Assembly (NCBI GenBank): GCA_963691815.1
Contig: OY829653.1
Location: forward strand, 27,977,653-28,041,652
Direction: 5' to 3'
Source of the DNA: Echiichthys vipera
Lineage: Eukaryota; Chordata; Actinopteri; Perciformes; Trachinidae
DNA: 64,000 nucleotides
The notes beneath the pieces were generated by a model. The model was given only the letters and a program-made list of their open reading frames with translations. It did no database searches and had not been told where the DNA came from. Positions within the stretch are counted from its first letter, which is position 1; each line of letters opens with the position of its first letter. A program made the translations under genes and the position numbers. Positions 14,085 to 25,997 of this stretch are shown here, piece by piece.

Positions 14085-14156
14085 GGCTCGTTGGTCTAGG
14101 AGTATGATTCTTGCTTGGAGTGCGAGACGTCCTGGGTTCAAATCCCGGATGAGCCC
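14085..14156 (+). tRNA. Full-length tRNA-Pro-like copy, GGA triplet, intact acceptor
   Basis: It begins ggctcgt and ends atgagccc, so the acceptor stem is nearly complete (one G-T type pair). The anticodon stem is cttgc/gcgag and the loop TTGGAGT reads GGA (Ser-type). B box ggttcaaatcc with T stem ctggg/cccgg. No T-run terminator within the next 40 bases. Confidence 0.6.
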
Positions 14157-15629
14157 CCTAAACAAGATTCTAACATACTCAAGCAAGTGTGAAAAAGTGT
14201 AATAGGCTGCTTTGATTTAATACATTAGCCAATTGTACCAGAAAGTGGTCCCAGTGAGTTCTAGAATCCTAAAAGTGAAGCAGTCAAATCAGAATTTCCT
14301 AGGACCGCTGGTCTTCTACAAAGAGGAGGACCCATTTTTGACAGCTTACAGTTCATATGAAATAGTAATATCTCCACGTGAAAAGTCACAAATTTCTGGT
14401 ACTTGTGGCTCGTTGGTCTAGGAGTATTATCCTTGCTTTGGGTGGGAGAATTCCTGGACGAGCCCACAGCAGCCAATTGTACCAGAAAGTGGTCCCAGTG
14501 AGTTCTAGAAACCTAGAAGTGAAGCAGTCAAATTATAGAACCCTAGAAGTGAAGCAGTCGAATCAGAATGTCCTAGAACCGCTGGTCTTCTACAAAGAAG
14601 AGGACCCATTTTTGACAGCTTACAGTTCATATCAAGTAGTAATATGTCCACGTGAAAAGTCACAAATTTCTGTTACTTGTGGCTTGTTGGTCTAGGAGTA
14701 TTATCCTTGCTTTGGGTGGGAGAGTTCCTGGACGAGCCCACAGCAGCCAATTGTACCAGAAAGTGGTCCCAGTGAGTTCTAGAACTCTAGAAGTGAAGCA
14801 GTCAAATTCTAGAACCCTAGAAGTGAAGCAGTCAAATCAGAATTTCCTAGAACTGCTGGTCTTCTACAAAGAAGAGGACCCATTTTTGACAGCTTACAGT
14901 TCATATCAAGTAGTAATATTTCCACGTGAAAAGTCACAAATTTCTGGTACTTGTGGCTCGTTGGTCTAGGAGTATTATCCTTGCTTTGGGTGGGAGAGTT
15001 CCTGGACGAGCCCAAAGTACTCGACTTTAACACACTCAATCAAGTGTTCAGCAATTGTAAAATAGATGAATCCCAAGCCCGTGATTTAATACATTAGCCA
15101 ATTGTACCAGAAAGTGGTCCCAGTGAGTTCTAGAACCCTAGAAATTAAGCAGTCAAATTATAGAACCCTACAAGTGAAGCAATAAAATTCTAGAACCCTA
15201 GAAGTGAAGGAGTCAAATTCTAGAACCCTAGAAGTGAAGCAGTCAAATTCTAGAACCCTACAAGTGAAGCAGTCAAATTCTAGAACCCTACAAGTAAAGC
15301 AATAAAATTCTAGAACCCTAGAAGTGAAGGAGTCAAATTCTAGAACCCTAGAAGTGAAGCAGTCAAATTCTAGAACCCTACAAGTGAAGCGGTCAAATTC
15401 TAGAACCCTAGAAGTGAAGCAGTCAAATTCTAGAACCCTACAAGTGAAGCAGTCAAATTCTAGAACCCTACAAGTGAAGCAGTCAAATTCTAGAACCCTA
15501 GAATTGAAGCAGTCAAATCAAAATTTCCTACAACTGCTGGTCTTCTACAAAGAAGATGACCCATTATCCACAGCTTACAATTCATATCGAGCAGTATTTC
15601 CTCGACATGAAAAGTCACATATTTGTTGC

Positions 15630-15701
15630 TCCTTGTTGGTCTAGGAGTATGATTCTCGCTTATGGTGCGAGACGTCCTAGGTTCAAATCCTAGACGAGCA
15701 C
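15630..15701 (+). tRNA. Full-length tRNA-Pro-like copy, ATG triplet, perfect T stem
   Basis: Loop TTATGGT and T stem ctagg/cctag. The downstream flank lacks 10 bases (acatactcaa) that other copies have before ttgtgaaaaagtgc. Confidence 0.6.
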
Positions 15702-16291
15702 ACTGAACTAGATTCTAACATTGTGAAAAAGTGCATTAGGCTATTGTGATTTCATGCATTAGCCAATTGTACCAGAAGGTGGTCCCAGTGAGTTCTAGAA
15801 CCCTACAAGTGAAGCTGTCAAATCAAAAATTCCTAGAACCGCTCGTCTTCTACAAAGAAGATGACTCATTTTCAACAGCTTACAGTTCATAAAAAACAGT
15901 AATTCTTCGTATTGAAAAGTCACAGATTTGTGGTTCCTATGGCTCGTTGGTCTAGAAGTATTATCCTTGCTTTGGGTGGAAGAGTTCCTGGACGAGCCCA
16001 CTGTACTCGACTTTACCACACTTAATCAAGTGTTCAGCAATTGTAAAACAGCTGAATCCCAAGCCCCTGATTTAATACAGCAGCCAATTGTACCAGAAAG
16101 TGGTCCCAGTGAGTTCTAGAACCCTACAAGTGAAGCAGTCAAATTCTAGAACCCTAGAAGTGAAGCTGTCAAATCAGAATTTCCTAGAACCGCTGGTCTT
16201 CTACAAAGAAGAGGACCCATTTTTGACAGCTTACAATTCATATCGAGCAGTAATTCCTCGACATGAAAAGTCACATATTTGTTACTCCTGT

Positions 16292-16363
16292 GGCTCGTTG
16301 GTCTAGGAGTATGATTCTTGCTTGTAGTGCGAGACGTCCTGGGTTCAAATCCCGGATGAGCCC
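16292..16363 (+). tRNA. Full-length tRNA-Pro-like copy, GTA triplet, intact acceptor
   Basis: Same class as 14085-14156 but the loop TTGTAGT reads GTA (Tyr-type). Acceptor ggctcgt/atgagcc, A and B boxes intact. Confidence 0.6.
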
Positions 16364-18598
16364 CCTAAACAAGATTCTAACATACTCAAGCAAGTGTGAA
16401 AAAGTGTAATAGGCTGCTTTGATTTAATTCATTAGCCAATTGTACCAGAAAGTGGTCCCAGTGAGTTCTAGAATCCTAAAAGTGAAGCAGTCAAATCAGA
16501 ATTTCCTAGGACCGCTGGTCTTCTACAAAGAGGAGGACCCACTTTTGACAGCTTACAGTTCATATCAAGTAGTAATATCTCCACGTGAAAAGTCACAAAT
16601 TTCTGGTACTTGTGGCTCGTTGGTCTAGGAGTATTATCCTTGCTTTGGGTGGGAGAGTTCCTGGACGAGCCAACTGTACTCGACATTAACACACTCAATC
16701 AAGTGTTCAGCAATTGTAAAACAGCTGAATCCCAAGCCCGTGATTTAATACAGCAGCCAATTGTACCAGAAAGTGGTCCCAGTGAGTTCTAGAACCCTAC
16801 AAGTGAAGCTGTAAAATTCTAGAACCCTAGAAGTGAAGGAGCCAAATTCTAGAACCCTAGAATTGAAGCAATCAAATCAGAATTTCCTAGAACTGCTTGT
16901 ATTCTACAAAGAATAGGACCCATTTTTGACAGCTTACAATTCATATCGAGCAGTAATTCCTCGACATGAAAAGTCACATATTTCTGGTACTTGTGGCTCG
17001 TTGATCTAGGAGTATTATCCTTGCTTTGGGTGGGAGAGTTCCTGGACGAGCCCACGGTACTCGACTTTAACACACTCAATCTAGTGTTCAGCAATTGTAA
17101 AACAGCTGATTACCAAGCCCGTGATTTAATACAGCAGCCAATTGTACCAGAAAGTGGTCCCAGTGAGTTCTAGAACCCTACAAGTGAAGCAGTAAAATTC
17201 TAGAACCCTAGAAGTGAAGGAGTCAAATTCTAGAACCCTAGAAGTGAAGCAGTCAAATCAGAATTCCCTAGAGCCGCTGTTCTTCTACAAAGAAGAAGAC
17301 CCATTTTTGACAGCTTACAGTTCATATGAAATAGTAATATCTCCACGTGAAAAGTCACAAATTTCTGGTACTTGTGGCTCGTTGGTCTAGGAGTATTATC
17401 CTTGCTTTGGGTGGGAGAGTTCCTGGACGAGCCCACAGCAGCCAATTGTACCAGAAAGTGGTCCCAGTGAGTTCTAGAAACCTAGAAGTGAAGCAGTCAA
17501 ATTATAGAACCCTAGAAGTGAAGCAGTCGAATCAGAATGTCCTAGAACCGCTGGTCTTCTACAAAGAAGAGGACCCATTTTTGACAGCTTACAGTTCATA
17601 TCAAGTAGTAATATGTCCACGTGAAAAGTCACAAATTTCTGTTACTTGTGGCTTGTTGGTCTAGGAGTATTATCCTTGCTTTGGGTGGGAGAGTTCCTGG
17701 ACGAGCCCACAGCAGCCAATTGTACCAGAAAGTGGTCCCAGTGAGTTCTAGAACTCTAGAAGTGAAGCAGTCAAATTCTAGAACCCTAGAAGTGAAGCAG
17801 TCAAATCAGAATTTCCTAGAACTGCTGGTCTTCTACAAAGAAGAGGACCCATTTTTGACAGCTTACAGTTCATATCAAGTAGTAATATTTCCACGTGAAA
17901 AGTCACAAATTTCTGGTACTTGTGGCTCGTTGGTCTAGGAGTATTATCCTTGCTTTGGGTGGGAGAGTTCCTGGACGAGCCCAAAGTACTCGACTTTAAC
18001 ACACTCAATCAAGTGTTCAGCAATTGTAAAATAGATGAATCCCAAGCCCGTGATTTAATACATTAGCCAATTGTACCAGAAAGTGGTCCCAGTGAGTTCT
18101 AGAACCCTAGAAATTAAGCAGTCAAATTCTAGAACCCTACAAGTAAAGCAAAAAAATTCTAGAACCCTAGAAGTGAAGGAGTCAAATTCTAGAACCCTAG
18201 AAGTGAAGCAGTCAAATTCTAGAACCCTACAAGTGAAGCAGTCAAATTCTAGAACCCTACAAGTAAAGCAATAAAATTCTAGAACCCTAGAAGTGAAGGA
18301 GTCAAATTCTAGAACCCTAGAAGTGAAGCAGTCAAATTCTAGAACCCTACAAGTGAAGCGGTCAAATTCTAGAACCCTAGAAGTGAAGCAGTCAAATTCT
18401 AGAACCCTACAAGTGAAGCAGTCAAATTCTAGAACCCTACAAGTGAAGCAGTCAAATTCTAGAACCCTAGAATTGAAGCAGTCAAATCAAAATTTCCTAC
18501 AACTGCTGGTCTTCTACAAAGAAGATGACCCATTATCCACAGCTTACAATTCATATCGAGCAGTATTTCCTCGACATGAAAAGTCACATATTTGTTGC

Positions 18599-18670
18599 TC
18601 CTTGTTGGTCTAGGAGTATGATTCTCGCTTGTGGTGCGAGACGTCCTGGGTTCAAATCCTAGACGAGCAC
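18599..18670 (+). tRNA. Full-length tRNA-Pro-like copy, GTG triplet (probable pseudogene)
   Basis: Loop TTGTGGT, acceptor 5' strand tccttgt, intact A and B boxes. Confidence 0.6.
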
Positions 18671-20205
18671 ACTGAACTAGATTCTAACATACTCAAAAAG
18701 TGTGAAAAAGTGCATTAGGCTATTGTGATTTCATGCATTAGCCAATTGTACCAGAAAGCGGTCTCAGTGAGTTCTAGAACCCTACAAGTGAAGCTGTCAA
18801 ATCAAAAATTCCTAGAACCGCTGGTCTTCTACAAATAAGATGTCTCATTTTCAACAGCTTACAGTTCGTATAAAGCAGTAATTCTTCGTATTGAAAAGTC
18901 ACAGATTTGTGGTTCCAATGGCTCGTTGGTCTAGAAGTATTATCCTTGCTTTGGGTGGAAGAGTTCCTGGAAGAGCCCACTGTACTCGACTTTAACACAC
19001 TTAATCAAGTGTTCAGCAATTGTAAAACAGCTGAATCCCAAGCCCCTGATTTAATACAGCAGCCAATTGTACCAGAAAGTGGTCCCAGTGAGTTCTAGAA
19101 CCCTAGAAGTGAAGGAGTCAAATTCTAGAACCCTAGAAGTGAAGCAGTCAAATCAGAATTTCCTAGAACCGCTGGTCTTCTACAAAGAAGAAGACCCATT
19201 TTTGACAGCTTACAGTTCATATGAAATAGTAAAATCTCCACGTGAAAAGTCACAAATTTCTGGTACTTGTGGCTCGTTGGTCTAGGAGTATTATCCTTGC
19301 TTTGGGTGGGAGAGTTCCTGGACGAGCCCACTGTACTCGACTTTAACACACTCAATCAAGTGTTCAGCAATTGTAAAACAGCTGAATCCCAAGCCCGTGA
19401 TTTAATTCAGCAGCCATATGTACCAGAAAGTGGTTCAAGTGAGATCTAGAACCCTACAATTGAAGCAGTCAATTTCTAGAACTCTAGAAGTGAAGGAGTC
19501 AAATTGTAGAACCCAAAATTTTAGCAGTCTAATCAGAATTTCCTAGAACTGCTGGTCTTCTACAAAGAAGAGGACCCATTTTTGACAGCTTACAGTTCAT
19601 ATCAAGTAGTAATATCTCCACGTGAAAAGTCACAAATTTCTGGTACTTGTGGCTCGTTGGTCTAGGAGTATTATCCTTGCTTTGGGTGGGAGAGTTCCTG
19701 GACGAGCCCAAAGTACTCGACTTTAACACACTCAATCAAGTGTTCAGCAATTGTAAAATAGATGAATCCCAAGCCCGTGATTTAATACATTAGCCAATTG
19801 TACCAGAAAGTGGTCCCAGTGAGTTCTAGAACCCTAGAAATGAAGCAGTCAAATTCTAGAACCCTACAAGTAAAGCAATAAAATTCTAGAACCCTAGAAG
19901 TGAAGGAGTCAAATTCTAGAACCCTAGAAGTGAAGCAGTCAAATTCTAGAACCCTACAAGTGAAGCAATAAAATTCTAGAACCCTAGAAGTGAAGGAGTC
20001 AAATTCTAGAACCCTAGAAGTGAAGCAGTCAAGTTCTAGAACCCTACATGTGAAGCAGTCAAATTCTAGAACCCTAGAATTGAAGCAGTCAAATCAAAAT
20101 TTCCTACAACTGCTGGTCTTCTACAAAGAAGATGACCCATTATCCACAGCTTACAATTCATATCGAGCAGTATTTCCTCGACATGAAAAGTCACATATTT
20201 GTTGC

Positions 20206-20277
20206 TCCTTGTTGGTCTAGGAGTATGATTCTCGCTTATGGTGCGAGACGTCCTGGGTTCAAATCCTAGACGAGCAC
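20206..20277 (+). tRNA. Full-length tRNA-Pro-like copy, ATG triplet (probable pseudogene)
   Basis: Loop TTATGGT. Preceded by a 9-unit minisatellite block at 19823-20093, as for the ATG copies at 3820, 8670, 11989 and 13413. The ATG copies at 15630 (13 units) and 23275 (16 units) differ. Confidence 0.6.
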
Positions 20278-21425
20278 ACTGAACTAGATTCTAACATACT
20301 CAAAAAGTGTGAAAAAGTGCATTAGGCTATTGTGATTTCATGCATTAGCCAATTGTACCAGAAGGTGGTCCCAGTGAGTTCTAGAACCCTACAAGTGAAG
20401 CTGTCAAATCAAAAATTCCTAGAACCGCTTGTCTTCTACAAAGAAGATGACTCATTTTCAACAGCTTACAGTTCATATAAAGCAGTAATTCTTCATATTG
20501 AAAAGTCACAGATTTGTGGTTCCTATGGCTCGTTGGTCTAGAAGTATTATCCTTGCTTTGGGTGGGAGAGTTCCTGGACGAGCCCACAGCAGCCAATTGT
20601 ACCAGAAAGTGGTCCCAGTGAGTTCTAGAAACCTAGAAGTGAAGCAGTCAAATTCTTGAACCCTAGAAGTGAAGCAGTCAAATCAGAATTTCCTAGAACC
20701 GCTGGTCTTCTACAAAGAAGAGGACCCATTTTTGACAGCTTACAGTTCATATCAAGTAGTAATATGTCCATGTGAAAAGTCACAAATTTCTGTTACTTGT
20801 GGCTTGTTGGTCTAGGAGTATTATCCTTGCTTTGGGTGGGAGAGTTCCTGGACGAGCCCACAGCGGCCAATTGTACCAGAAAGTGGTCCCAGTGAGTTAT
20901 AGAACCCTAGAAGTGAAGCAGTCAAATTCTAGAACCCTAGAAGTGAAGCAGTCAAATCAGAATTTCCTAGAACTGCTGGTCTTCTACAAAGAAGAGGACC
21001 CATTTTTGACAGCTTACAGTTCATATCAAGTAGTAATATCTCCACGTGAAAAGTCACAAATTTCTGGTACTTTCGGCTCGTTGGTCTAGAAGTATTATCC
21101 TTGCTTTGGGTGGAAGAGTTCCTGGATGAGCCCACTGTACTCGACTTTACCACACTTAATCAAGTGTTCAGCAATTGTAAAACAGCTGAATCCCAAGCCC
21201 CTGATTTAATACAGCAGCCAATTGTACCAGAAAGTGGTCCCAGTGAGTTCTAGAACCCTACAAGTGAAGCAGTCAAATTCTAGAACCCTAGAAGTGAAGC
21301 TGTCAAATCAGAATTTCCTAGAACCGCTGGTCTTCTACAAAGAAGAGGACCCATTTTTGACAGCTTACAATTCATATCGAGCAGTAATTCCTCGACATGA
21401 AAAGTGACATATTTGTTACTCCTGT

Positions 21426-21497
21426 GGCTCGTTGGTCTAGGAGTATGATTCTTGCTTGGAGTGCGAGACGTCCTGGGTTCAAATCCCGGACGAGCCC
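21426..21497 (+). tRNA. Full-length tRNA-Pro-like copy, GGA triplet, perfect acceptor
   Basis: The acceptor stem ggctcgt/acgagcc pairs perfectly. Loop TTGGAGT reads GGA. T stem ctggg/cccgg has one G-T/A-C type weakness. Together with 25426-25497 this is the copy closest to a standard tRNA-Pro outside the anticodon. Confidence 0.6.
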
Positions 21498-23274
21498 CCT
21501 AAACAAGATTCTAACATACTCAAGCAAGTGTGAAAAAGTCTAATAGGCTGCTTTGATTTAATACATTAGCCAATTGTACCAGAAAGTGGTCCCAGTGAGT
21601 TCTAGAATCCTAAAAGTGAAGCAGTCAAATCAGAATTTCCTACCACCGCTGGTCTTCTACAAAGAGGAGGACCCATTTTTGACAGCTTACAGTTCATATC
21701 AAGTAGTAATATCTCCACGTGAAAAGTCACAAATTTCTGGTACTTGTGGCTCGTTGGTCTAGGAGTATTATCCTTGCTTGGGGTGGGAGAGTTCCTGGAC
21801 GAGCCCACTGTACTCGACATTAACACACTCAATCAAGTGTTCAGCAATTGTAAAACAGCTGAATCCCAAGCCCGTGATTTAATACAGCAGCCAATTGTAC
21901 CAGAAAGTGGTCCCAGTGAGTTCTAGAACCCTACAAGTGAAGCAGTAAAATTCTAGAACCCTAGAAGTGAAGGAGTCAAATTCTAGAACCCTAGAATTGA
22001 AGCAATCAAATCAGAATTTCCTAGAACTGCTTGTATTCTACAAAGAATAGGACCCATTTTTGACAGCTTACAATTCATATCGAGCAGTAATTCCTCGACA
22101 TGAAAAGTCACATATTTCTGGTACTTGTGGCTCGTTGATCTAGGAGTATTATCCTTGCTTTGGGTGGGAGAGTTCCTGGACGAGCCCACGGTACTCGACT
22201 TTAACACACTCAATCTAGTGTTCAGCAATTGTAAAACAGCTGATTACCAAGCCCGTGATTTAATACAGCAGCCAATTGTACCAGAAAGTGGTCCCAGTGA
22301 GTTCTAGAACCCTACAAGTGAAGCAGTAAAATTCTAGAACCCTAGAAGTGAAGGAGTCAAATTCTAGAACCCTAGAAGTGAAGCAGTCAAATCAGAATTC
22401 CCTAGAGCCGCTGTTCTTCTACAAAGAAGAAGACCCATTTTTGACAGCTTACAGTTCATATGAAATAGTAATATCTCCACGTGAAAAGTCACAAATTTCT
22501 GGTACTTGTGGCTCGTTGGTCTAGGAGTATTATCCTTGCTTTGGGTGGGAGAGTTCCTGGACGAGCCCAAAGTACTCGACTTTAACACACTCAATCAAGT
22601 GTTCAGCAATTGTAAAATAGATGAATCCTAAGCCCGTGATTTAATACATTAGCCAATTGTACCAGAAAGTGGTCCCAGTGAGTTCTAGAACCCTAGAAAT
22701 TAAGCAGTCAAATTCTAGAACCCTACAAGTAAAGCAAAAAAATTCTAGAACCCTAGAAGTGAAGGAGTCAAATTCTAGAACCCTAGAAGTGAAGCAGTCA
22801 AATTCTAGAACCCTACAAGTGAAGCAGTCAAATTCTAGAACCCTACAAGTAAAGCAATAAAATTCTAGAACCCTAGAAGTGAAGGAGTCAAATTCTAGAA
22901 CCCTAGAAGTGAAGCAGTCAAATTCTAGAATCCTACAAGTGAAGCGGTCAAATTCTAGAACCCTAGAAGTGAAGGAGTCAAATTCTAGAACCCTAGAAGT
23001 GAAGCAGTCAAATTCTAGAACCCTACAAGTGAAGCGGTCAAATTCTAGAACCCTAGAAGTTAAGCAGTCAAATTCTAGAACCCTAGAAGTGAAGCAGTCA
23101 AATTCTAGAACCCTACAAGTGAAGCAGTCAAATTCTAGAACCCTAGAATTGAAGCAGTCAAATCAAAATTTCCTACAACTGCTGGTCTTCTACAAAGAAG
23201 ATGACCCATTATCCACAGCTTACAATTCATATCGAGCAGTATTTCCTCGACATGAAAAGTCACATATTTGTTGC

Positions 23275-23346
23275 TCCTTGTTGGTCTAGGAATATGATTT
23301 GCGCTTATGATGCGAGACATCCTGGGTTCAAATCCTAGACGAGCAC
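23275..23346 (+). tRNA. Diverged full-length tRNA-Pro-like copy, ATG triplet
   Basis: It has changes in the D arm (aggaatatgattt) and anticodon loop (TTATGAT, so position 37 is A). The 5' half of the anticodon stem is tgcgc. The B box is intact. Close to the array's older edge. Confidence 0.55.
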
Positions 23347-25425
23347 ACTGAACTAGATTCTAACATACTCAAAAAGTGTGAAAAAGTGCATTAGGCTATT
23401 GTGATTTCATGCATTAGCCAATTGTACCAGAAAGTGGTCCCAGTGAGTTCTAGAACCCTACAAGTGAAGCTGTCAAATCAAAAATTCCTAGAACCGCTTG
23501 TCTTCTACAAAGAAGAGGACCCATTTTTGAAAGCTAACAGTTCATATCAAGTAGTAATATCTCCAACTGAAAAGTCACAAATTTCTGGTACTTGTCGCTC
23601 GTTTGTCAAGAGTATTATCCTTGCTTTGGGTGGGAGAGTTCCTGGAGGAGCCCACTGTACTCGACTTTAACACACTCAATCAAGTGTTAAGCATTTGTAA
23701 AAAGGCTGAATCCCAAGCCCCTGATTTAATACAGCAGCCAATTGTACCAGAAAGTTGTCCCAGTGAGTTCTAGAACCCTACAAGTGAAGCAGTCAAATTC
23801 TAGAACCCTAGAAGTGAAGCAGTCAAATCAGAATTTACTAGAACCACTGGTCTTCTACAAAGACAAGGACCTATTTTCGACAGCTTATAGTTCATTTCAA
23901 GTAGTAATATCTCCACGTGAAACATCACAGATTTCTGGTACTTGCGGCTCGTTGGTCTAGGAGTATTATCCTTGCTTTGGGTGGGAGAGTTCCCGGTTTC
24001 AATGCCCTGACGAGCCCACTAAAATAGATTCTAATATACTCAAGTGTGAAAAAGTGCAATAGGCTGCTGTGATTTAATACAGTAGCCAATTGTACCAGAT
24101 AGAGGTCCCAGTGATCTCAAGAACCCTACAAGTGAAGCAGTCAAATTCTAGAACCCTACAAGTGAAGCAGTCAAATCAGAATTTCCTAGAACCGCTGGTC
24201 TTCTACAAAGAAGAGGACCCATTTTTGAAAGCTAACAGTTCATATCAAGTAGTAATATCTCCAACTGAAAAGTCACAAATTTCTGGTACTTGTCGCTCGT
24301 TTGTCAAGAGTATTATCCTTGCTTTGGGTGGGAGAGTTCCTGGACGAGCCCACTGTACTAGACTTTAACACACACAATCAAGTGTTCAGCAATTGTAAAA
24401 CAGCTGAATCCCAAGCCCGTGATTTAATACAGCAGCCAATTGTACCAGAAAGTAGTCCCAGTGAGTTCTAGAACCCTACAAGTGAAGCAGTAAAATTCTA
24501 GAACCCTAGAAGTGAAGCAGTCAAATTCTAGAACCCTAGAATTGAAGCAGTCAAAACAAAATGTCCTATAACCGCTCGCCTTTTCCTAGTGTACATTTCA
24601 ACTTGTTCCAAGAATTCCATTTTTGTAACAGGGAAATAACTTGACATGGTTTTTTACCCATTAAATCCATTAAACCCATTTTCAACAGCTTACAGTTCAT
24701 ATCGAGCAGTAATTCCACAAAGACAATTTAGCAATTGTGAAACAGCTGAATCCCAAGCCCGTTTTAATACAGCAGCCAATTGTACCAGAAAGTGTTTAAA
24801 TCCCGGACGAGCCCAATATCCTAGACTTTAACGGACTCAAGCAAGTGTGGAAAAAGTGCATTGCCATGTGGTTTTCATACAGTTGCCAATTGTACCAGAA
24901 AGTGGTCTCAGTGAGTTCTGTAACCCTACAAGTGAAGCAGTCAAATTCTAGAACCCTACAAGTGAAGCAGTCAAAACAAAATGTCCTAGAACTGCTGGCC
25001 TTTTCCTAGTGTACATTTAAACTTGTTCCAAGAATTCCATTTTTGTTACAGGGAAAGAACATGACATGGTTTTTTACCCATTAAATCTTATGTCTTCTCC
25101 AAGAAAGATGACCCATTTCCGACAGCTTACAGTTCATATCGAGCAGTATTTCCACAAAGTGAAAAGTCAAATATGCTGGTTCCTGTGGCTCGTCGCTCTA
25201 GGAGTATGATTCTCAATTGCGAGTTTATTACAGCAAGCAATTGTACCAGAAAGTGGTCCCAGTGAGTTCTAGAACCCTACAAGTGAAGCAGTCAAATTCT
25301 AGAACCCTAGAAGTGAAGCTTTCAAATGAAAATTTCCTAGAACCGCTGCTCTTCTACAAAGAAGATTACATTTCATATCAATCAGTAATTCCTCGACATG
25401 AAAAGTCACAGATTTGTTTTTCTGT

Positions 25426-25497
25426 GGCTCGTTGCTCTAGGAGTATGATTCTCGCTTAGGTTTTGAGTGGTCATGGGTTCAAATCCCGGACGAGCCC
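25426..25497 (+). tRNA. Ancestor-like tRNA-Pro copy with AGG triplet (pseudogene)
   Basis: Acceptor ggctcgt/acgagcc is perfect. The A box region is tgctctaggag and the B box is ggttcaaatcccgg. The loop TTAGGTT keeps AGG (Pro), but the 3' side of the anticodon stem is tttgag instead of gcgag. It sits in the divergent edge and gives the clearest evidence that the array's tRNA segment came from a tRNA-Pro(AGG) gene. Confidence 0.65.
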
Positions 25498-25997
25498 ACT
25501 AAACTAGATTCTAACATACTCAAGCAAGTGTGAAGAAGTGCAATCACATGTGATTTAATACAGCAGCCAATTTTACCAGAAAGTGGTCCCAGTGAGTTCT
25601 AGAACCCTACAAGTGAATCAGAATTTCCTAGAACCGCTGGTCTTCTACAAAGAAGAGGACCCATTTTTAACAGCTTACAGTTCATATCAAGTAGTAATAT
25701 GTCCATGTGAAAAGTCACAAATTTCTGTTACTTGTGGCTTGTTGGTCTAGGAGTATTATCCTTGCTTTGGGTGGGAGAGTTCCTGGACGAGCCCACAGCA
25801 GCCAATTGTACCAGAAAGTGGTCCCAGTGAGTTCTAGAACCCTACAAGTGAAGCAGTCAAATTCTAGAACCCTACAAGTGAAGCAGTCAAATCAAAATTT
25901 CCTAGAACCACTGGTCTTCTAAAAAGAAGCGGACCCATTTTCGCAACAGCTTACAGTTCATATCAAGCAGTAATTCCTCCACGTGAAAAGTCATATA

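Larger units (their letters stand above)
1..23163 (+). repeat. 30-bp minisatellite blocks (VNTR) inside the array
   Basis: The unit is attctagaaccctagaagtg followed by aagcagtcaa, 30 bp, with variants at a few positions (gaagtg/caagtg/gaattg; agcagtcaa/aggagtcaa/agcaataaa). Expanded blocks lie at 1-312, 1817-2207 (13 units), 3438-3707 (9), 4861-5252 (13), 6482-6783 (10), 8288-8557 (9), 9711-10102 (13), 11607-11877 (9), 13031-13301 (9), 15128-15517 (13), 18097-18487 (13), 19823-20093 (9) and 22682-23163 (16). Other monomers hold one or two units. The period is a multiple of three and free of stops in one frame, so it gives open frames reading repeated SNSRTLEVKQ. These are artefacts of the period. 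Confidence 0.93.

Noticed and set aside
14085..14156. Functional tRNA-Ser(GGA) or tRNA-Tyr(GTA) genes (also 16,292 and 21,426)
   Set aside because: The bodies are tRNA-Pro, not Ser (no long variable arm) or Tyr. The triplets arise from drift, and there is no Pol III terminator close downstream.
1..23163. Telomere-like aaccctag once per 30-mer
   Set aside because: A single hexamer-like match per unit without tandem TTAGGG runs. Probably coincidence.
118..23289. Dozens of similar 60-150 codon open frames on both strands in the array
   Set aside because: They follow from a 30-bp period without stops plus recent homogenisation. Starts and ends fall in repeat and tRNA-derived sequence, and overlapping frames on both strands are equally open.
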